Positions 1 through 7,517 of a DNA stretch of 64,000 nt are shown piece after piece. The stretch's first letter is position 1. Each line of letters starts with the position of its first letter. The DNA comes from Rhizobium mesosinicum (GTDB taxonomy: Bacteria; Pseudomonadota; Alphaproteobacteria; Rhizobiales; Rhizobiaceae): assembly GCF_019511345.1 (NCBI RefSeq), contig NZ_JAEUAK010000009.1, forward strand, positions 62,001 to 126,000. The letters are read 5' to 3'. The notes under the pieces are model-generated. The model saw nothing but the letters and a program-made list of their open reading frames with translations. It was not told where the DNA came from and made no database searches. Made by a program: the position numbers and the translations under genes.

Positions 1-222
1 GACCATGCAAAAAGCGACGAGATCGAGCCCGAGCTTCGGGCTGTTCAGCATCGCGTGATATCCTTCGATAATGCCGGCCTCTTCGAGCTTGCGCACCCGG
101 CGCAGGCAGGGCGGCGCTGAAATTCCAACCCGGTCGGCGAGTTCCACATTGGTCATGCGGCCGTCCGACTGCAGTTCCCGCAATATCTTTATGTCGATAA
201 CGTCAAGTTCAGCGCGAACCAC
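1..222 (-). CDS. Lrp/AsnC family transcriptional regulator (3' end beyond window)
   Basis: Only the N-terminal part of this gene lies in the window; it runs off the left edge. The visible product starts VVRAELDVIDIKILRELQSD and continues with NVELADRVGISAPPCLRRV, the winged helix-turn-helix of Lrp/AsnC regulators, then LEEAGIIEGYHAMLN, the usual linker into the RAM ligand-binding domain. A GTG start at 222 is chosen because AAAGG lies about 7 nt upstream and the Lrp homology begins directly there. It is divergent from trxB, so 223-451 must hold both promoters. Members bind amino acids and regulate amino-acid metabolism; the effector cannot be told from this fragment. Confidence 0.85.
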   Translation of the reverse strand, partial: MVRAELDVIDIKILRELQSDGRMTNVELADRVGISAPPCLRRVRKLEEAGIIEGYHAMLNSPKLGLDLVAFCMV

Positions 223-451
223 GCTTGGGCCTTTCTTTAATTCCTCGCGCGCAGCTTCTATATAAAGCCACGGAATACGCAAGAAAGTTTCATTCCAATG
301 ACGGAATCTTGCACAGCGCCTGCATTTGCCTTGTTGGTAATGCAAGGCTGCCCTTGAATAAAAGCATTGGTCGTTCATAAATGGCGCAGGGATCGCGAAA
401 CGGCCTTATTCGCCTCTTAGCCGCCGCATCCTGCTATCGAAAGGAAATTCC

Positions 452-1426
452 ATGTCTGCCCGCCATACAAAGGTGCTCATTATCGGTTCCGGACCTGCCG
501 GCTATACGGCAGCGGTCTATGCCGCGCGCGCCATGCTGAAACCGGTTTTGATCGCCGGTCTGGAACAAGGCGGCCAGCTCATGATCACCACCGATGTCGA
601 GAACTATCCGGGCTTTGCCGATCCGATCCAGGGGCCTTGGCTGATGGATCAGATGCTGCAGCAGGCTCAGCATGTCGGCGCCGAAATCGTCAACGACCTC
701 GTGACCGAAGTCGACCTTAACCAGCGCCCCTTCGTTGCCCGCACTGATAGCGGCCAGGTCTGGACTGCCGATACGCTTGTTATCGCGACCGGCGCCAAGG
801 CCAAGTGGCTCGGCATCGAGAGCGAGCAGCATTTCCAGGGCTTCGGCGTATCTGCCTGCGCCACCTGCGACGGCTTCTTCTATCGCAACAAGGATGTCAT
901 CGTGGTCGGCGGCGGCAACAGCGCCGTCGAAGAGGCGCTTTATCTCTCCAATATCGCAAAGTCGGTCACCGTCGTGCACCGCCGCGACGGCTTCCGTGCT
1001 GAAAAAATCCTGCAGGAACGTCTCTTCTCCAAGGAGAACGTCAAGATTCTCTGGAATACCGAGGTCGCCGAGATCACGGGCACGCCGGCAAAACCCCCAA
1101 TGCCGCCGTCCGTTTCCGGTGCTCGTCTGCGCGACACCCGCACCGGCGCCATTACCGATGTCTCCATTGACGGCGTCTTCGTGGCGATCGGTCACGCGCC
1201 GGCAACGGAACTTTTCAAGGGCAAGCTGAAGCTGAAGGACAATGGGTACCTCTGGACCGCACCGGATTCGACTGCGACCAGCCTGGAGGGAGTCTATGCC
1301 GCAGGCGATGTGACGGATGACACCTTCCGCCAGGCGATAACAGCCGCAGGCATGGGATGCATGGCCGCCCTCGAGGCAGAACGTTATCTGACGGGCCACA
1401 TGCCCGTTGCCGTGGCAGCGGAGTAA
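452..1426 (+). CDS. trxB: Thioredoxin reductase
   Basis: NADPH-dependent flavoenzyme that reduces thioredoxin in the cytoplasm. The 324-aa product has the normal TrxB length. It shows the FAD-binding GSGPAG motif at residues 12-17, the redox-active CATC pair at Cys136 and Cys139, the NADPH-binding GGGNSA motif near residue 153, and the C-terminal AAGDV FAD motif near 285. AAGGAAA lies just before the ATG. The LysR gene lsrB follows 22 bp downstream on the same strand and is probably co-transcribed, which places a redox enzyme and a regulator linked to oxidative stress in one unit. Confidence 0.97.
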   Translation: MSARHTKVLIIGSGPAGYTAAVYAARAMLKPVLIAGLEQGGQLMITTDVENYPGFADPIQGPWLMDQMLQQAQHVGAEIVNDLVTEVDLNQRPFVARTDSGQVWTADTLVIATGAKAKWLGIESEQHFQGFGVSACATCDGFFYRNKDVIVVGGGNSAVEEALYLSNIAKSVTVVHRRDGFRAEKILQERLFSKENVKILWNTEVAEITGTPAKPPMPPSVSGARLRDTRTGAITDVSIDGVFVAIGHAPATELFKGKLKLKDNGYLWTAPDSTATSLEGVYAAGDVTDDTFRQAITAAGMGCMAALEAERYLTGHMPVAVAAE

Positions 1427-1448
1427 CAACGGCATGAGGGGTGGGGGA

Positions 1449-2345
1449 ATGCCATTGGACTGGGACAAGCTGCGTATTTTCCACGCAGCGGCTGAAGCCG
1501 GATCGTTTACGCATGCGGCTGACAAGCTGCATCTGTCCCAGTCGGCCATCAGCCGTCAGGTGAGCGCGCTGGAGCAGGATGTAGGCACTAAGCTTTTCCA
1601 CCGCCACGCACGCGGCCTGATCCTCACCGAACAGGGCGAGCTGCTTTATCGCACCGCCCATGACGTGTTGCTGAAGCTCGAAACCGTGAAGATGCAGCTG
1701 ACCGAGACGACGGAAACACCGTCCGGTAAGCTGCGCGTTACCACCACGGTCGGCCTCGGCCAGGGCTGGCTGACCGACAAGATCCAGGAATTCCTGCAGC
1801 TCTATCCCGATGTGCAGATCCAGCTCATCCTCGACAACGAGGAAGTGGATGTTAATATGCGCCATGCCGATTGCGCCATCCGCCTTCGCCAGCCGCAGCA
1901 GTCGGACCTCATCCAGCGCAAGCTCTTCACCGTGCACATGCACGTCTATGCGGCCCCGTCCTACATCAACCGTCATGGCGAGCCGCAGAAGATCGAGGAT
2001 CTCGACAATCATCGCATCATAACCTTCGGCGAACCGGCGCCGAATTATCTGCTTGACGTCAATTGGCTGGAAATCGCCGGCCGCTCGTCGGACAACAAAC
2101 GCATTCCGCATCTGCAGATCAACAGCCAGACCTCCATCAAACGCGCCTGCCTGCTCGGCATCGGCATCGCCTGCCTGCCGGATTATATCGTCGGCCGCGA
2201 CCCAGGTCTTATCCAGCTGGCAATCAACGCCGACGTCCCCTCCTTCGATACTTATTTCTGCTACCCGGATGAGATCAAGAACGCCGCTAAGCTCAAGGCC
2301 TTCCGCGATTTCATCGTCAGCAAGGCCCGCAACTGGAACTTCTGA
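1449..2345 (+). CDS. lsrB: LysR family regulator LsrB/VtlR
   Basis: A 298-aa LysR-type regulator. The N-terminal winged helix covers about residues 4-63 (LRIFHAAAEAGSFTHAADKL, SQSAISRQVSALE) and a type 2 periplasmic-binding-like effector domain follows. The start at 1449 has a GGGGTGGGGG purine tract upstream; the frame is open further upstream, but that part overlaps trxB. The position after trxB and immediately before two AbcR sRNA genes matches the lsrB (Sinorhizobium) / vtlR (Agrobacterium, Brucella) locus. Family knowledge: LsrB/VtlR controls envelope, redox and symbiosis or virulence genes and activates AbcR-type sRNAs. That it acts on the two sRNAs here is inference. Confidence 0.9.
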   Translation: MPLDWDKLRIFHAAAEAGSFTHAADKLHLSQSAISRQVSALEQDVGTKLFHRHARGLILTEQGELLYRTAHDVLLKLETVKMQLTETTETPSGKLRVTTTVGLGQGWLTDKIQEFLQLYPDVQIQLILDNEEVDVNMRHADCAIRLRQPQQSDLIQRKLFTVHMHVYAAPSYINRHGEPQKIEDLDNHRIITFGEPAPNYLLDVNWLEIAGRSSDNKRIPHLQINSQTSIKRACLLGIGIACLPDYIVGRDPGLIQLAINADVPSFDTYFCYPDEIKNAAKLKAFRDFIVSKARNWNF

Positions 2346-2385
2346 TTTCTATTTTGTGGAACGGATTTCAAATCATGCAACCCAC

Positions 2386-2440
2386 GCATGACTGACATGC
2401 ACAAAAGAGGGTTGTTGTTTGCTCATTAAAGCACCATATC
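2386..2440 (+). promoter_or_regulatory. Promoter and upstream activator-like site of the first AbcR sRNA
   Basis: A conserved block starts with the dyad GCAT-N7-ATGC (2386-2400) and includes TGACATGCACAAAAGA (2393-2408). It lies 3 nt upstream of a -35-like TTGTTG (2412-2417), which is 17 nt from a -10-like CATATC (2435-2440). The same module with identical spacing precedes the second sRNA. The position just upstream of -35 and the 15-bp interrupted dyad fit a LysR-type activator site; assigning it to LsrB is inference. Confidence 0.65.
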
Positions 2441-2446
2441 GCTCAT

Positions 2447-2562
2447 AGCTGATGCACACGGTGGCTTTTCCTCCCAGTTCCACCGCATTAGCTGTTCCCC
2501 TCTGGAGGTTTTTGACCTTCACACTTATAAGGGCCCTGGTTTTCCGGTGGCCCTCTTTTTTT
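2447..2562 (+). ncRNA. abcR: AbcR (alpha-r15) trans-acting sRNA, copy 1
   Basis: About 116 nt, non-coding, starting roughly 7 nt after the -10 element. It carries CTCCCAG at about 2470 and GTTCCCCTCTGGAGG at about 2494, which match the two unpaired anti-Shine-Dalgarno motifs described for AbcR RNAs. It ends in a strong terminator hairpin (2530-2562, AGGGCC...GGCCCT followed by seven T). A second copy with near-identical 3' half lies about 245 bp downstream. AbcR RNAs are Hfq-dependent repressors that mainly silence ABC transporter solute-binding protein mRNAs. The 5' end is inferred from the promoter. Which copy corresponds to AbcR1 or AbcR2 is not decided here. Confidence 0.88.
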
Positions 2563-2630
2563 GCCCGACTTTTACTTTTTGCCTGAATTTTTATCGGCAG
2601 ATACCGCAGCGCGGAAAAATTTTGTGCAGC

Positions 2631-2685
2631 GCATAGCTGACATGCACAAAAGACTATTGAAAGCTGCACAAAGAACCACCATATC
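2631..2685 (+). promoter_or_regulatory. Promoter and upstream activator-like site of the second AbcR sRNA
   Basis: The same module as at 2386-2440: dyad GCAT-N7-ATGC (2631-2645), TGACATGCACAAAAGA (2638-2653), -35-like TTGAAA (2657-2662), a 17-nt spacer, and -10-like CATATC (2680-2685). The DNA between the motif and -10 has diverged from copy 1, whereas the motif and its 49-bp distance to -10 are kept. This suggests selection on a shared activator site. Confidence 0.65.
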
Positions 2686-2691
2686 GCTCAT

Positions 2692-2805
2692 AGCCGATGC
2701 ATTTCGTGGCTTCTCTCCCAGTGCCACCGCGTTGGCTGTTCCCCTCTGGAGGTTTTTGACCTTCACACTTAAAGGGCCCTGGTTTTCCGGTGGCCCTCTT
2801 TTTTT
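2692..2805 (+). ncRNA. abcR: AbcR (alpha-r15) trans-acting sRNA, copy 2
   Basis: About 114 nt, paralogous to the RNA at 2447-2562. The CTCCCAG and GTTCCCCTCTGGAGG motifs, the segment GGTTTTTGACCTTCACACTT and the terminator (2773-2805) are nearly identical. The 5' third differs (ATTTCGTGGCTTCTC here against ACACGGTGGCTTTTC), so the target sets may overlap only in part. Tandem AbcR copies at this locus are known in Agrobacterium and Sinorhizobium. No reading frame in the region is convincing. Confidence 0.88.
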
Positions 2806-2870
2806 GCTTAAAATTTGAGCAACATAGGAAAATCGTCAGCTCACGCCTCCGTGATTTGCATATCGGAAAC

Positions 2871-2912
2871 TATCGATCCATATATCGGGAAAATCCGATA
2901 TATGGATCGATA
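2871..2912 (+). promoter_or_regulatory. Perfect 18-bp-arm inverted repeat, likely operator of the ArsR-family gene
   Basis: TATCGATCCATATATCGG at 2871-2888 is repeated as its exact reverse complement at 2895-2912, around a 6-bp spacer GAAAAT. It ends 7 bp before the ATG of the ArsR-family gene, so it should overlap the promoter or leader. A partial extra half-site, CATATCGG, lies at about 2859-2866. Long AT-rich dyads before their own gene are typical autorepressor operators of the ArsR/SmtB family. There is no T-run, so it is not a terminator. Confidence 0.75.
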
Positions 2913-2919
2913 AACGACG

Positions 2920-3213
2920 ATGGACAAAGACGAGATTCTCAAGGCTCTGGCCAACCCTGCCCGGATGGACATCCTCAACTGGCTGAAAAATCCGGAAGAA
3001 CATTTTCCGACTCAGGAACACCCGTTTGAAATGGGCGTCTGCGCCAGTCAGTTCGAACGTTGCGGCCTCTCCCAATCTACCGTTTCCGCCCACCTCGGCA
3101 CGCTTCACCGCGCCGGCCTCGTCACCAGCAAGCGCGTCGGCCAGTGGATCTTCTACAAGCGTAACGAAGAGACGATCGGGGCCTTCCTCCAGCAGCTAAC
3201 GCAGGATCTTTAA
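2920..3213 (+). CDS. ArsR/SmtB-family winged-helix repressor
   Basis: A 97-aa protein starting MDKDEILKALANPARMDILN, the first helix of ArsR repressors, with recognition helix LSQSTVSAHLGTLHRAGLV near residues 50-68 and a beta-wing (KRVGQWIFYKRNEE). It has two cysteines (Cys41, Cys48) just before the recognition helix and no CVC metal-binding box, so thiol or redox sensing is as plausible as metal sensing. The MFS gene begins 2 nt after its stop and an Old Yellow Enzyme gene follows, so it probably represses the cassette through the inverted repeat upstream. The inducer is unknown; because the target enzyme reduces electrophiles, an electrophile or quinone is a reasonable guess. Confidence 0.88.
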   Translation: MDKDEILKALANPARMDILNWLKNPEEHFPTQEHPFEMGVCASQFERCGLSQSTVSAHLGTLHRAGLVTSKRVGQWIFYKRNEETIGAFLQQLTQDL

Positions 3214-3215
3214 TC

Positions 3216-4382
3216 ATGCCCCTAGCCCTGCTCGTGCTCGCCTTGAGTTCTTTCGCGATAGGCACCACCGAATTCGTTATCATGGGCCTTCTGCCCGAAG
3301 TGGCAGCCGACCTCTCTGTCACGATCCCCGAGGCTGGCTGGCTGGTGACGGGTTATGCGCTGGCTGTCGCCTTCGGCGCCCCGGTGATGGCCGTCTCCAC
3401 TGCAACGCTGAAGCGCCGCTCGGCGCTCATCATGCTCATGGCCTTCTTCATCGCCGGCAACCTGCTCTGCGCCATCGCGCCCAATTACTGGGTGCTGATG
3501 ATCGCTCGCATCGTCACCGCCCTCTGCCACGGCGCCTTTTTCGGCATCGGCTCGGTCGTCGCCGCCAATCTCGTCAGCGAAGACCGCAAGGCTCGCGCCG
3601 TCGCCCTGATGTTCACCGGCCTGACGCTCGCAAACGTACTCGGTGTGCCGCTCGGCACCGCCATCGGCCAGGCCTTCGGCTGGCGCTTCACCTTCTGGGT
3701 CGTTACCGCAATCGGCATCGTCACGATTGCTGGCCTGATCGCCATCCTGCCTAAAGACAAGCAGGAAGCGCAAAGCAGCATCCTGCTCGAAATCGCAGCC
3801 CTGCGAAACATCCGCCTCTGGATGGCGCTGTCGGTCACCGTCTTCTTCGCAGCCTCTATGTTCACGCTGTTCACCTACATCGCCCCGCTGCTGCGCGACA
3901 TAACGGGTGTCTCGCCGGAAGGCGTGACCTGGACGCTGTTCCTGATCGGTGTCGGCCTCACGGCAGGAAACCTCATCGGCGGCAAACTCGCCGACTGGCG
4001 CCTCGGCACAGCTCTTGCCGCCATCTTCGCCGCGATCGCACTGACTTCGGCGATCTTCTTCTATACGAGCCGTTTCGTCGTCCCCGCCGAGATCACCCTC
4101 TTCCTGTGGGCCGCCGCCACTTTCGCCGCGGTTCCCGCCCTGCAGGTCGGCGTCGTCGGCTTCGGAAAGGATGCGCCGAACCTCGTCTCGACCATCAATA
4201 TCGGCGCCTTCAACACCGGCAATGCTCTCGGCGCCTGGGTTGGCGGCGTGGTTATTGACGCCGGATTCAATCTCGATCGCGTCCCCCTTGCCGCAGCCGG
4301 CATGGCGCTGATCGGCCTCGCCGCCACTGTTCTCACCTATCTCTCCGGCCGAGCGCAAACTGCCGCCGCTGCTGGGGAGTGA
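3216..4382 (+). CDS. MFS transporter, DHA1/AraJ-like
   Basis: A 388-aa membrane protein with about 12 hydrophobic segments. It starts MPLALLVLALSSFAIGTTEF and continues FVIMGLLPEVAADL, the opening typical of AraJ/YdhP-type drug:H+ antiporters. The motif-A-like loop between TM2 and TM3 is short. The length is normal for the family. It is probably translationally coupled to the ArsR-family gene (2-nt gap) and lies 23 bp ahead of the Old Yellow Enzyme gene. The likely role is efflux of the compound that derepresses the cassette; the substrate is not readable from sequence. Confidence 0.88.
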   Translation: MPLALLVLALSSFAIGTTEFVIMGLLPEVAADLSVTIPEAGWLVTGYALAVAFGAPVMAVSTATLKRRSALIMLMAFFIAGNLLCAIAPNYWVLMIARIVTALCHGAFFGIGSVVAANLVSEDRKARAVALMFTGLTLANVLGVPLGTAIGQAFGWRFTFWVVTAIGIVTIAGLIAILPKDKQEAQSSILLEIAALRNIRLWMALSVTVFFAASMFTLFTYIAPLLRDITGVSPEGVTWTLFLIGVGLTAGNLIGGKLADWRLGTALAAIFAAIALTSAIFFYTSRFVVPAEITLFLWAAATFAAVPALQVGVVGFGKDAPNLVSTINIGAFNTGNALGAWVGGVVIDAGFNLDRVPLAAAGMALIGLAATVLTYLSGRAQTAAAAGE

Positions 4383-4405
4383 CTCTCCCAAAGAAAGGAT
4401 AATTC

Positions 4406-5527
4406 ATGGCCAAGCTTTTCGAACCGACGCAGGTTGGCGACATCGCCGTCAAGAACCGTATCGTCATGGCACCACTCACCCGCAACCGGTCTCCGGGCGC
4501 TATCCCGAACGATCTGAACGTCGAATATTATCGCCAGCGCGCCACGGCCGGCCTCATCATTACCGAAGGCACGGCCATCACTCAGCAGGGCCAGGGTTAT
4601 GCCGATGTTCCCGGCCTCTATAAGCCGGAAGCGCTGGAAGGCTGGAAGCGTGTGACCAGCGCCGTTCATGAAGCCGGAGGCAAGATCGTCGTGCAGCTCT
4701 GGCATGTCGGCCGCGTCTCCCACACCAGCCTGCAGCCGAACGACGGACAGCCGGTCTCCTCAACGTCCAAGGTCGCCAGGACCAAAACCTATCTCATCAA
4801 TGCCGACGGTACCGGCGCCTTCGCCGAAACCTCCGAGCCGCGCGCGCTGGGCACGGCAGAGATCGCTGGCATCGTCGAAGATTTCCGCAGGGCCGCCCGC
4901 GACGCCATCGATGCTGGTTTTGACGGCGTGGAAATCCATGGCGCCAACGGTTACCTGATCGACCAGTTCTTGCGCTCGGGCATCAACGACCGCACCGATC
5001 AATACGGCGGCTCGCTTGAAAACCGCGCACGCTTCCTCTTCGAAGTCGTGGATGCTGTCAGCAAGGAAGTCGGCGAAGGCCGCACCGCCATCCGCATCTC
5101 GCCGGTCACGCCGTCGAATGACTCCTCCGACATCGATCCGCAGACGATCTTCACCTATGTCGTCGAAGGGCTGGCGAAGTACAATCTCGCCTATATCCAC
5201 GTGGTCGAAGGCCAGACCGGCGGCGACCGCAACTTCCAGCAAGGCGACAAGCCCTTCGACTACAAGGCTCTGCGCCTCGCCTATGAGAAGGCCGGCGGCA
5301 AGTCTAAGTGGCTGGTCAACAACGGCTATGACCGCGAGACGGCCATCGATGTCGTCGAAAGCGGCCGCGCTGACCTCGTCTCCTTCGGCAAGCCTTTCAT
5401 CGCCAACCCCGATCTCGTTGAGCGCCTGAAGCTTGGCGCAGAGCTGAACACGCCTGATCAACCGACCTTCTACGGCGGCGGCGCAAAGGGTTACACGGAC
5501 TACCCAGCCCTCGAAAAGGTCGCCTGA
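4406..5527 (+). CDS. Old Yellow Enzyme family alkene reductase (NemA-like)
   Basis: A 373-aa FMN-dependent ene-reductase with a full-length TIM barrel. Family motifs are MAPLTRNRSPG near residue 22, QLWHVGRVSH near 100, the substrate-binding pair in EIHGANGYLIDQF near 176-188, and NDRTDQYGGSLENR directly after. Relatives reduce activated C=C bonds of maleimides, quinones and nitro compounds with NAD(P)H in the cytoplasm. AAAGGA precedes the ATG. It is the last gene of the ArsR-MFS-OYE unit, and a strong hairpin follows at 5543-5582. Together the genes look like an electrophile detoxification module (reduce and export), which is inference from context. Confidence 0.92.
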   Translation: MAKLFEPTQVGDIAVKNRIVMAPLTRNRSPGAIPNDLNVEYYRQRATAGLIITEGTAITQQGQGYADVPGLYKPEALEGWKRVTSAVHEAGGKIVVQLWHVGRVSHTSLQPNDGQPVSSTSKVARTKTYLINADGTGAFAETSEPRALGTAEIAGIVEDFRRAARDAIDAGFDGVEIHGANGYLIDQFLRSGINDRTDQYGGSLENRARFLFEVVDAVSKEVGEGRTAIRISPVTPSNDSSDIDPQTIFTYVVEGLAKYNLAYIHVVEGQTGGDRNFQQGDKPFDYKALRLAYEKAGGKSKWLVNNGYDRETAIDVVESGRADLVSFGKPFIANPDLVERLKLGAELNTPDQPTFYGGGAKGYTDYPALEKVA

Positions 5528-5542
5528 CCGACTTCGCAAACA

Positions 5543-5582
5543 GAAATCCCGCCATTGGCGGCCGCCATTCGGCGGGATTTCC
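5543..5582. terminator. Rho-independent terminator after the OYE gene
   Basis: GAAATCCCGCC and GGCGGGATTTC form a stem around an internal GGCGGCCGCC segment. Runs of A and T on both sides make it usable in either direction, but only the plus-strand gene ends here. Confidence 0.75.
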
Positions 5583-5612
5583 ATTTCGAAACATTGCCGC
5601 TAGCATGCCTCC

Positions 5613-6410
5613 ATGTTCTCACCCTATCTCGAACGCTGGTCGCTGACATCAGACGGCGAACCCATCATCACCCACTCGAGCCGCCTACTGCCAGTCATCT
5701 GGCAGGGCAAGCCTGCCATGCTGAAAGTCGCAACCGACAGTAGCGAGCGCGAAGGCGCATTGCTGATGAAATGGTGGGGCGGCGATGGCGCAGCCCAGGT
5801 CTATGCGCAGGAAGATGACGCTGTGCTTCTGGAGCGCGCAGTGGACAAATATTCGCTGCTGGAAATGGCATTGAACGGCCAGGACGATGAGGCAAGCCGT
5901 ATCATGGTGCAGACGGCAGCGAGGCTGCATGCCCCGCGCGCCGCTCCTCTTCACGATTCCCCTACGCTTGAGCGCTGGTTCCGCAGTCTGGAACCGGCAG
6001 CAAGTAACCATGGCGGCACCTTTACCGATTGCTGGAAGATTGCAAGCACCCTGCTCGCTGCGCCACAGCAGCTCAGCGTCCTGCACGGCGACATCCATCA
6101 CCGCAACATTCTTGATTTCGGCGCCCGCGGTTGGCTCGCAATCGATCCGAAAAGGATCTATGGCGAGCGTGGCTACGACTTTGCCAATATCTTCGCCAAT
6201 GAAGAACTGCCGACGACGACGGATCCCAAACGCCTCCAGCGTCAGCTTCCGATCGTTTCCAAGGAAGCAGATATCGAGCCGTCAAGGCTATTGAAATGGA
6301 TCGCGGCCTATTCCGGCCTCTCCGCCGCCTGGTTTCTTGAAGATGGCGACGATGTCTCCGCGGAAAAGCCTCTGACGGTCGCCCGCATCGCACTCTCGGA
6401 ACTTGCCTAG
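5613..6410 (+). CDS. Aminoglycoside/hydroxyurea phosphotransferase family kinase, APH(6)-like
   Basis: A 265-aa protein of the APH/choline-kinase fold. The catalytic loop HGDIHHRN lies at residues 158-165, with the catalytic Asp at 160. The metal-binding IDPKRIYGERGYDFAN follows near 178, as in the streptomycin 6-kinase/hydroxyurea phosphotransferase branch. Chromosomal members of this branch in soil bacteria are often annotated as streptomycin kinases, but the natural substrate is usually unknown. It stands alone after the OYE terminator and overlaps the convergent SDR gene by 4 bp. Whether it confers resistance cannot be judged from sequence. Confidence 0.85.
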   Translation: MFSPYLERWSLTSDGEPIITHSSRLLPVIWQGKPAMLKVATDSSEREGALLMKWWGGDGAAQVYAQEDDAVLLERAVDKYSLLEMALNGQDDEASRIMVQTAARLHAPRAAPLHDSPTLERWFRSLEPAASNHGGTFTDCWKIASTLLAAPQQLSVLHGDIHHRNILDFGARGWLAIDPKRIYGERGYDFANIFANEELPTTTDPKRLQRQLPIVSKEADIEPSRLLKWIAAYSGLSAAWFLEDGDDVSAEKPLTVARIALSELA

Positions 6411-7426
6411 CGCACCTTTTCCGCCTTCGCGAGAGGTACTGTCGTCTCACGCATCTCCGGCAGCGAGCCCTGCGCAATCAAAGTCGTGCGTACGGCTTCT
6501 TCGACCGGCGTATGCGGCTCGGTTCCGAGTTCGGCCACCAGCCTGTCATTCTTCATGCGCAGCGGCACTTTCCAGAGATAGCGCATCTCCTTCATCTCCC
6601 GCATCAGCGCCATGAAAGGAGCAAGCAACGGCACGATGAACCACGGGAAACGGCCGATCTTCGCCTTGCCGCCGACAGCACCCCGGACTGCCTCAGCCAT
6701 CTGCCGGCCATCGCCATCCCAGAAACCGTTCATGTGATAGCAAGCGAAAGCCGGCAGGCGCTCTGCCCGCTCGACGAGTTGCACCATCGTCTCGGCGACA
6801 TCGGGCAGATAGGCCCATTGGTGACCGATGCCCGGCTTGGCCGGATTCTTGATCGTACCAACAGGCTTACCAGGTGTGGCAAAAGCGGCGGAGAACCAAC
6901 TGTTGCTGGTTGCACCTGGCCCGAAAAAATCTCCGGCGCGAACGATAATGACACCTGTGCCGGTTTCGGAAGCCGTCTTCAGGCGCTTCTCCATCTCGAC
7001 CCGGATCTTGCCCTTCTTCGTCACCGGATGCTGCGGACTATCCTCAGTCACAACAGGAAAGACGTCCGGCCCGAAATTATAGACGGTACCCGGCAGCAGG
7101 ATACGCGCGCCGACGGCGCGGGCAGCGGCAATCGTATTGTCGAGCATCGGCAGAACCAGTCTCTCCCAATCGCGATAGCCAGGAGGATTGACGGCATGGA
7201 CGATCAGGCTCGCGCCTTCGGCGGCCTTGCGAACTTCGGCGGCATTCATGGCGTCGCCCTGCACCCAGTCGAAGCCTTGCCCACTCGCGGATGCCTTCGC
7301 AGCATTGCGGTTAAGCGCCCTCACCGCCCAGCCGCGCGTCTTCAGCTTCCGGCCGACCGCCCCGCCGATACCGCCGGTGGCGCCCAAAACCAGCGCCAAT
7401 TTCTTCTCCTGATATTCGCCGCTCAT
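6407..7426 (-). CDS. NAD(P)-binding epimerase/atypical SDR
   Basis: A 339-aa extended-type Rossmann protein. The nucleotide-binding motif is GATGGIGGAVG near residues 13-23, the NNVIG-like position is replaced by HAVNPPGY, and the C-terminal part is typical of NAD-dependent epimerase/dehydratase proteins of unknown substrate. The start at 7426 is chosen because AAGGAG lies 6 nt upstream; an in-frame ATG two codons earlier abuts the ribosome site, and the frame extends further without support. It is divergent from a LysR regulator 89 bp away, which is the usual arrangement for a regulator and its target. Confidence 0.8.
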   Translation of the reverse strand: MSGEYQEKKLALVLGATGGIGGAVGRKLKTRGWAVRALNRNAAKASASGQGFDWVQGDAMNAAEVRKAAEGASLIVHAVNPPGYRDWERLVLPMLDNTIAAARAVGARILLPGTVYNFGPDVFPVVTEDSPQHPVTKKGKIRVEMEKRLKTASETGTGVIIVRAGDFFGPGATSNSWFSAAFATPGKPVGTIKNPAKPGIGHQWAYLPDVAETMVQLVERAERLPAFACYHMNGFWDGDGRQMAEAVRGAVGGKAKIGRFPWFIVPLLAPFMALMREMKEMRYLWKVPLRMKNDRLVAELGTEPHTPVEEAVRTTLIAQGSLPEMRETTVPLAKAEKVR

Positions 7427-7503
7427 GATCATCTCCTTGTTTGAAGAGACGACTATGTTTTCATTCCGCGACAAACAAAATTGACGAAATAGCTTTCATC
7501 GAT

Positions 7504-7517
7504 ATACATAATTGTAT
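7504..7517. promoter_or_regulatory. Possible LysR-type dyad at the start of the regulator gene
   Basis: ATACA-N4-TGTAT lies in the SDR/LysR intergenic region and overlaps the ATG of the LysR gene. It resembles an interrupted LysR-box dyad and would suit autoregulation, but it is short and AT-rich, so chance occurrence is possible. Confidence 0.3.

Noticed and set aside
434..1549. Long minus-strand open frame opposite trxB
   Set aside because: It lies in antisense to a gene with all TrxB motifs, has no recognisable product, and is a typical shadow of high-GC codon usage.
3222..4391. 389-codon minus-strand open frame opposite the MFS gene
   Set aside because: Its residue content is a low-complexity Asp/Glu/Gly/Arg mixture, a shadow of the transmembrane coding sequence.
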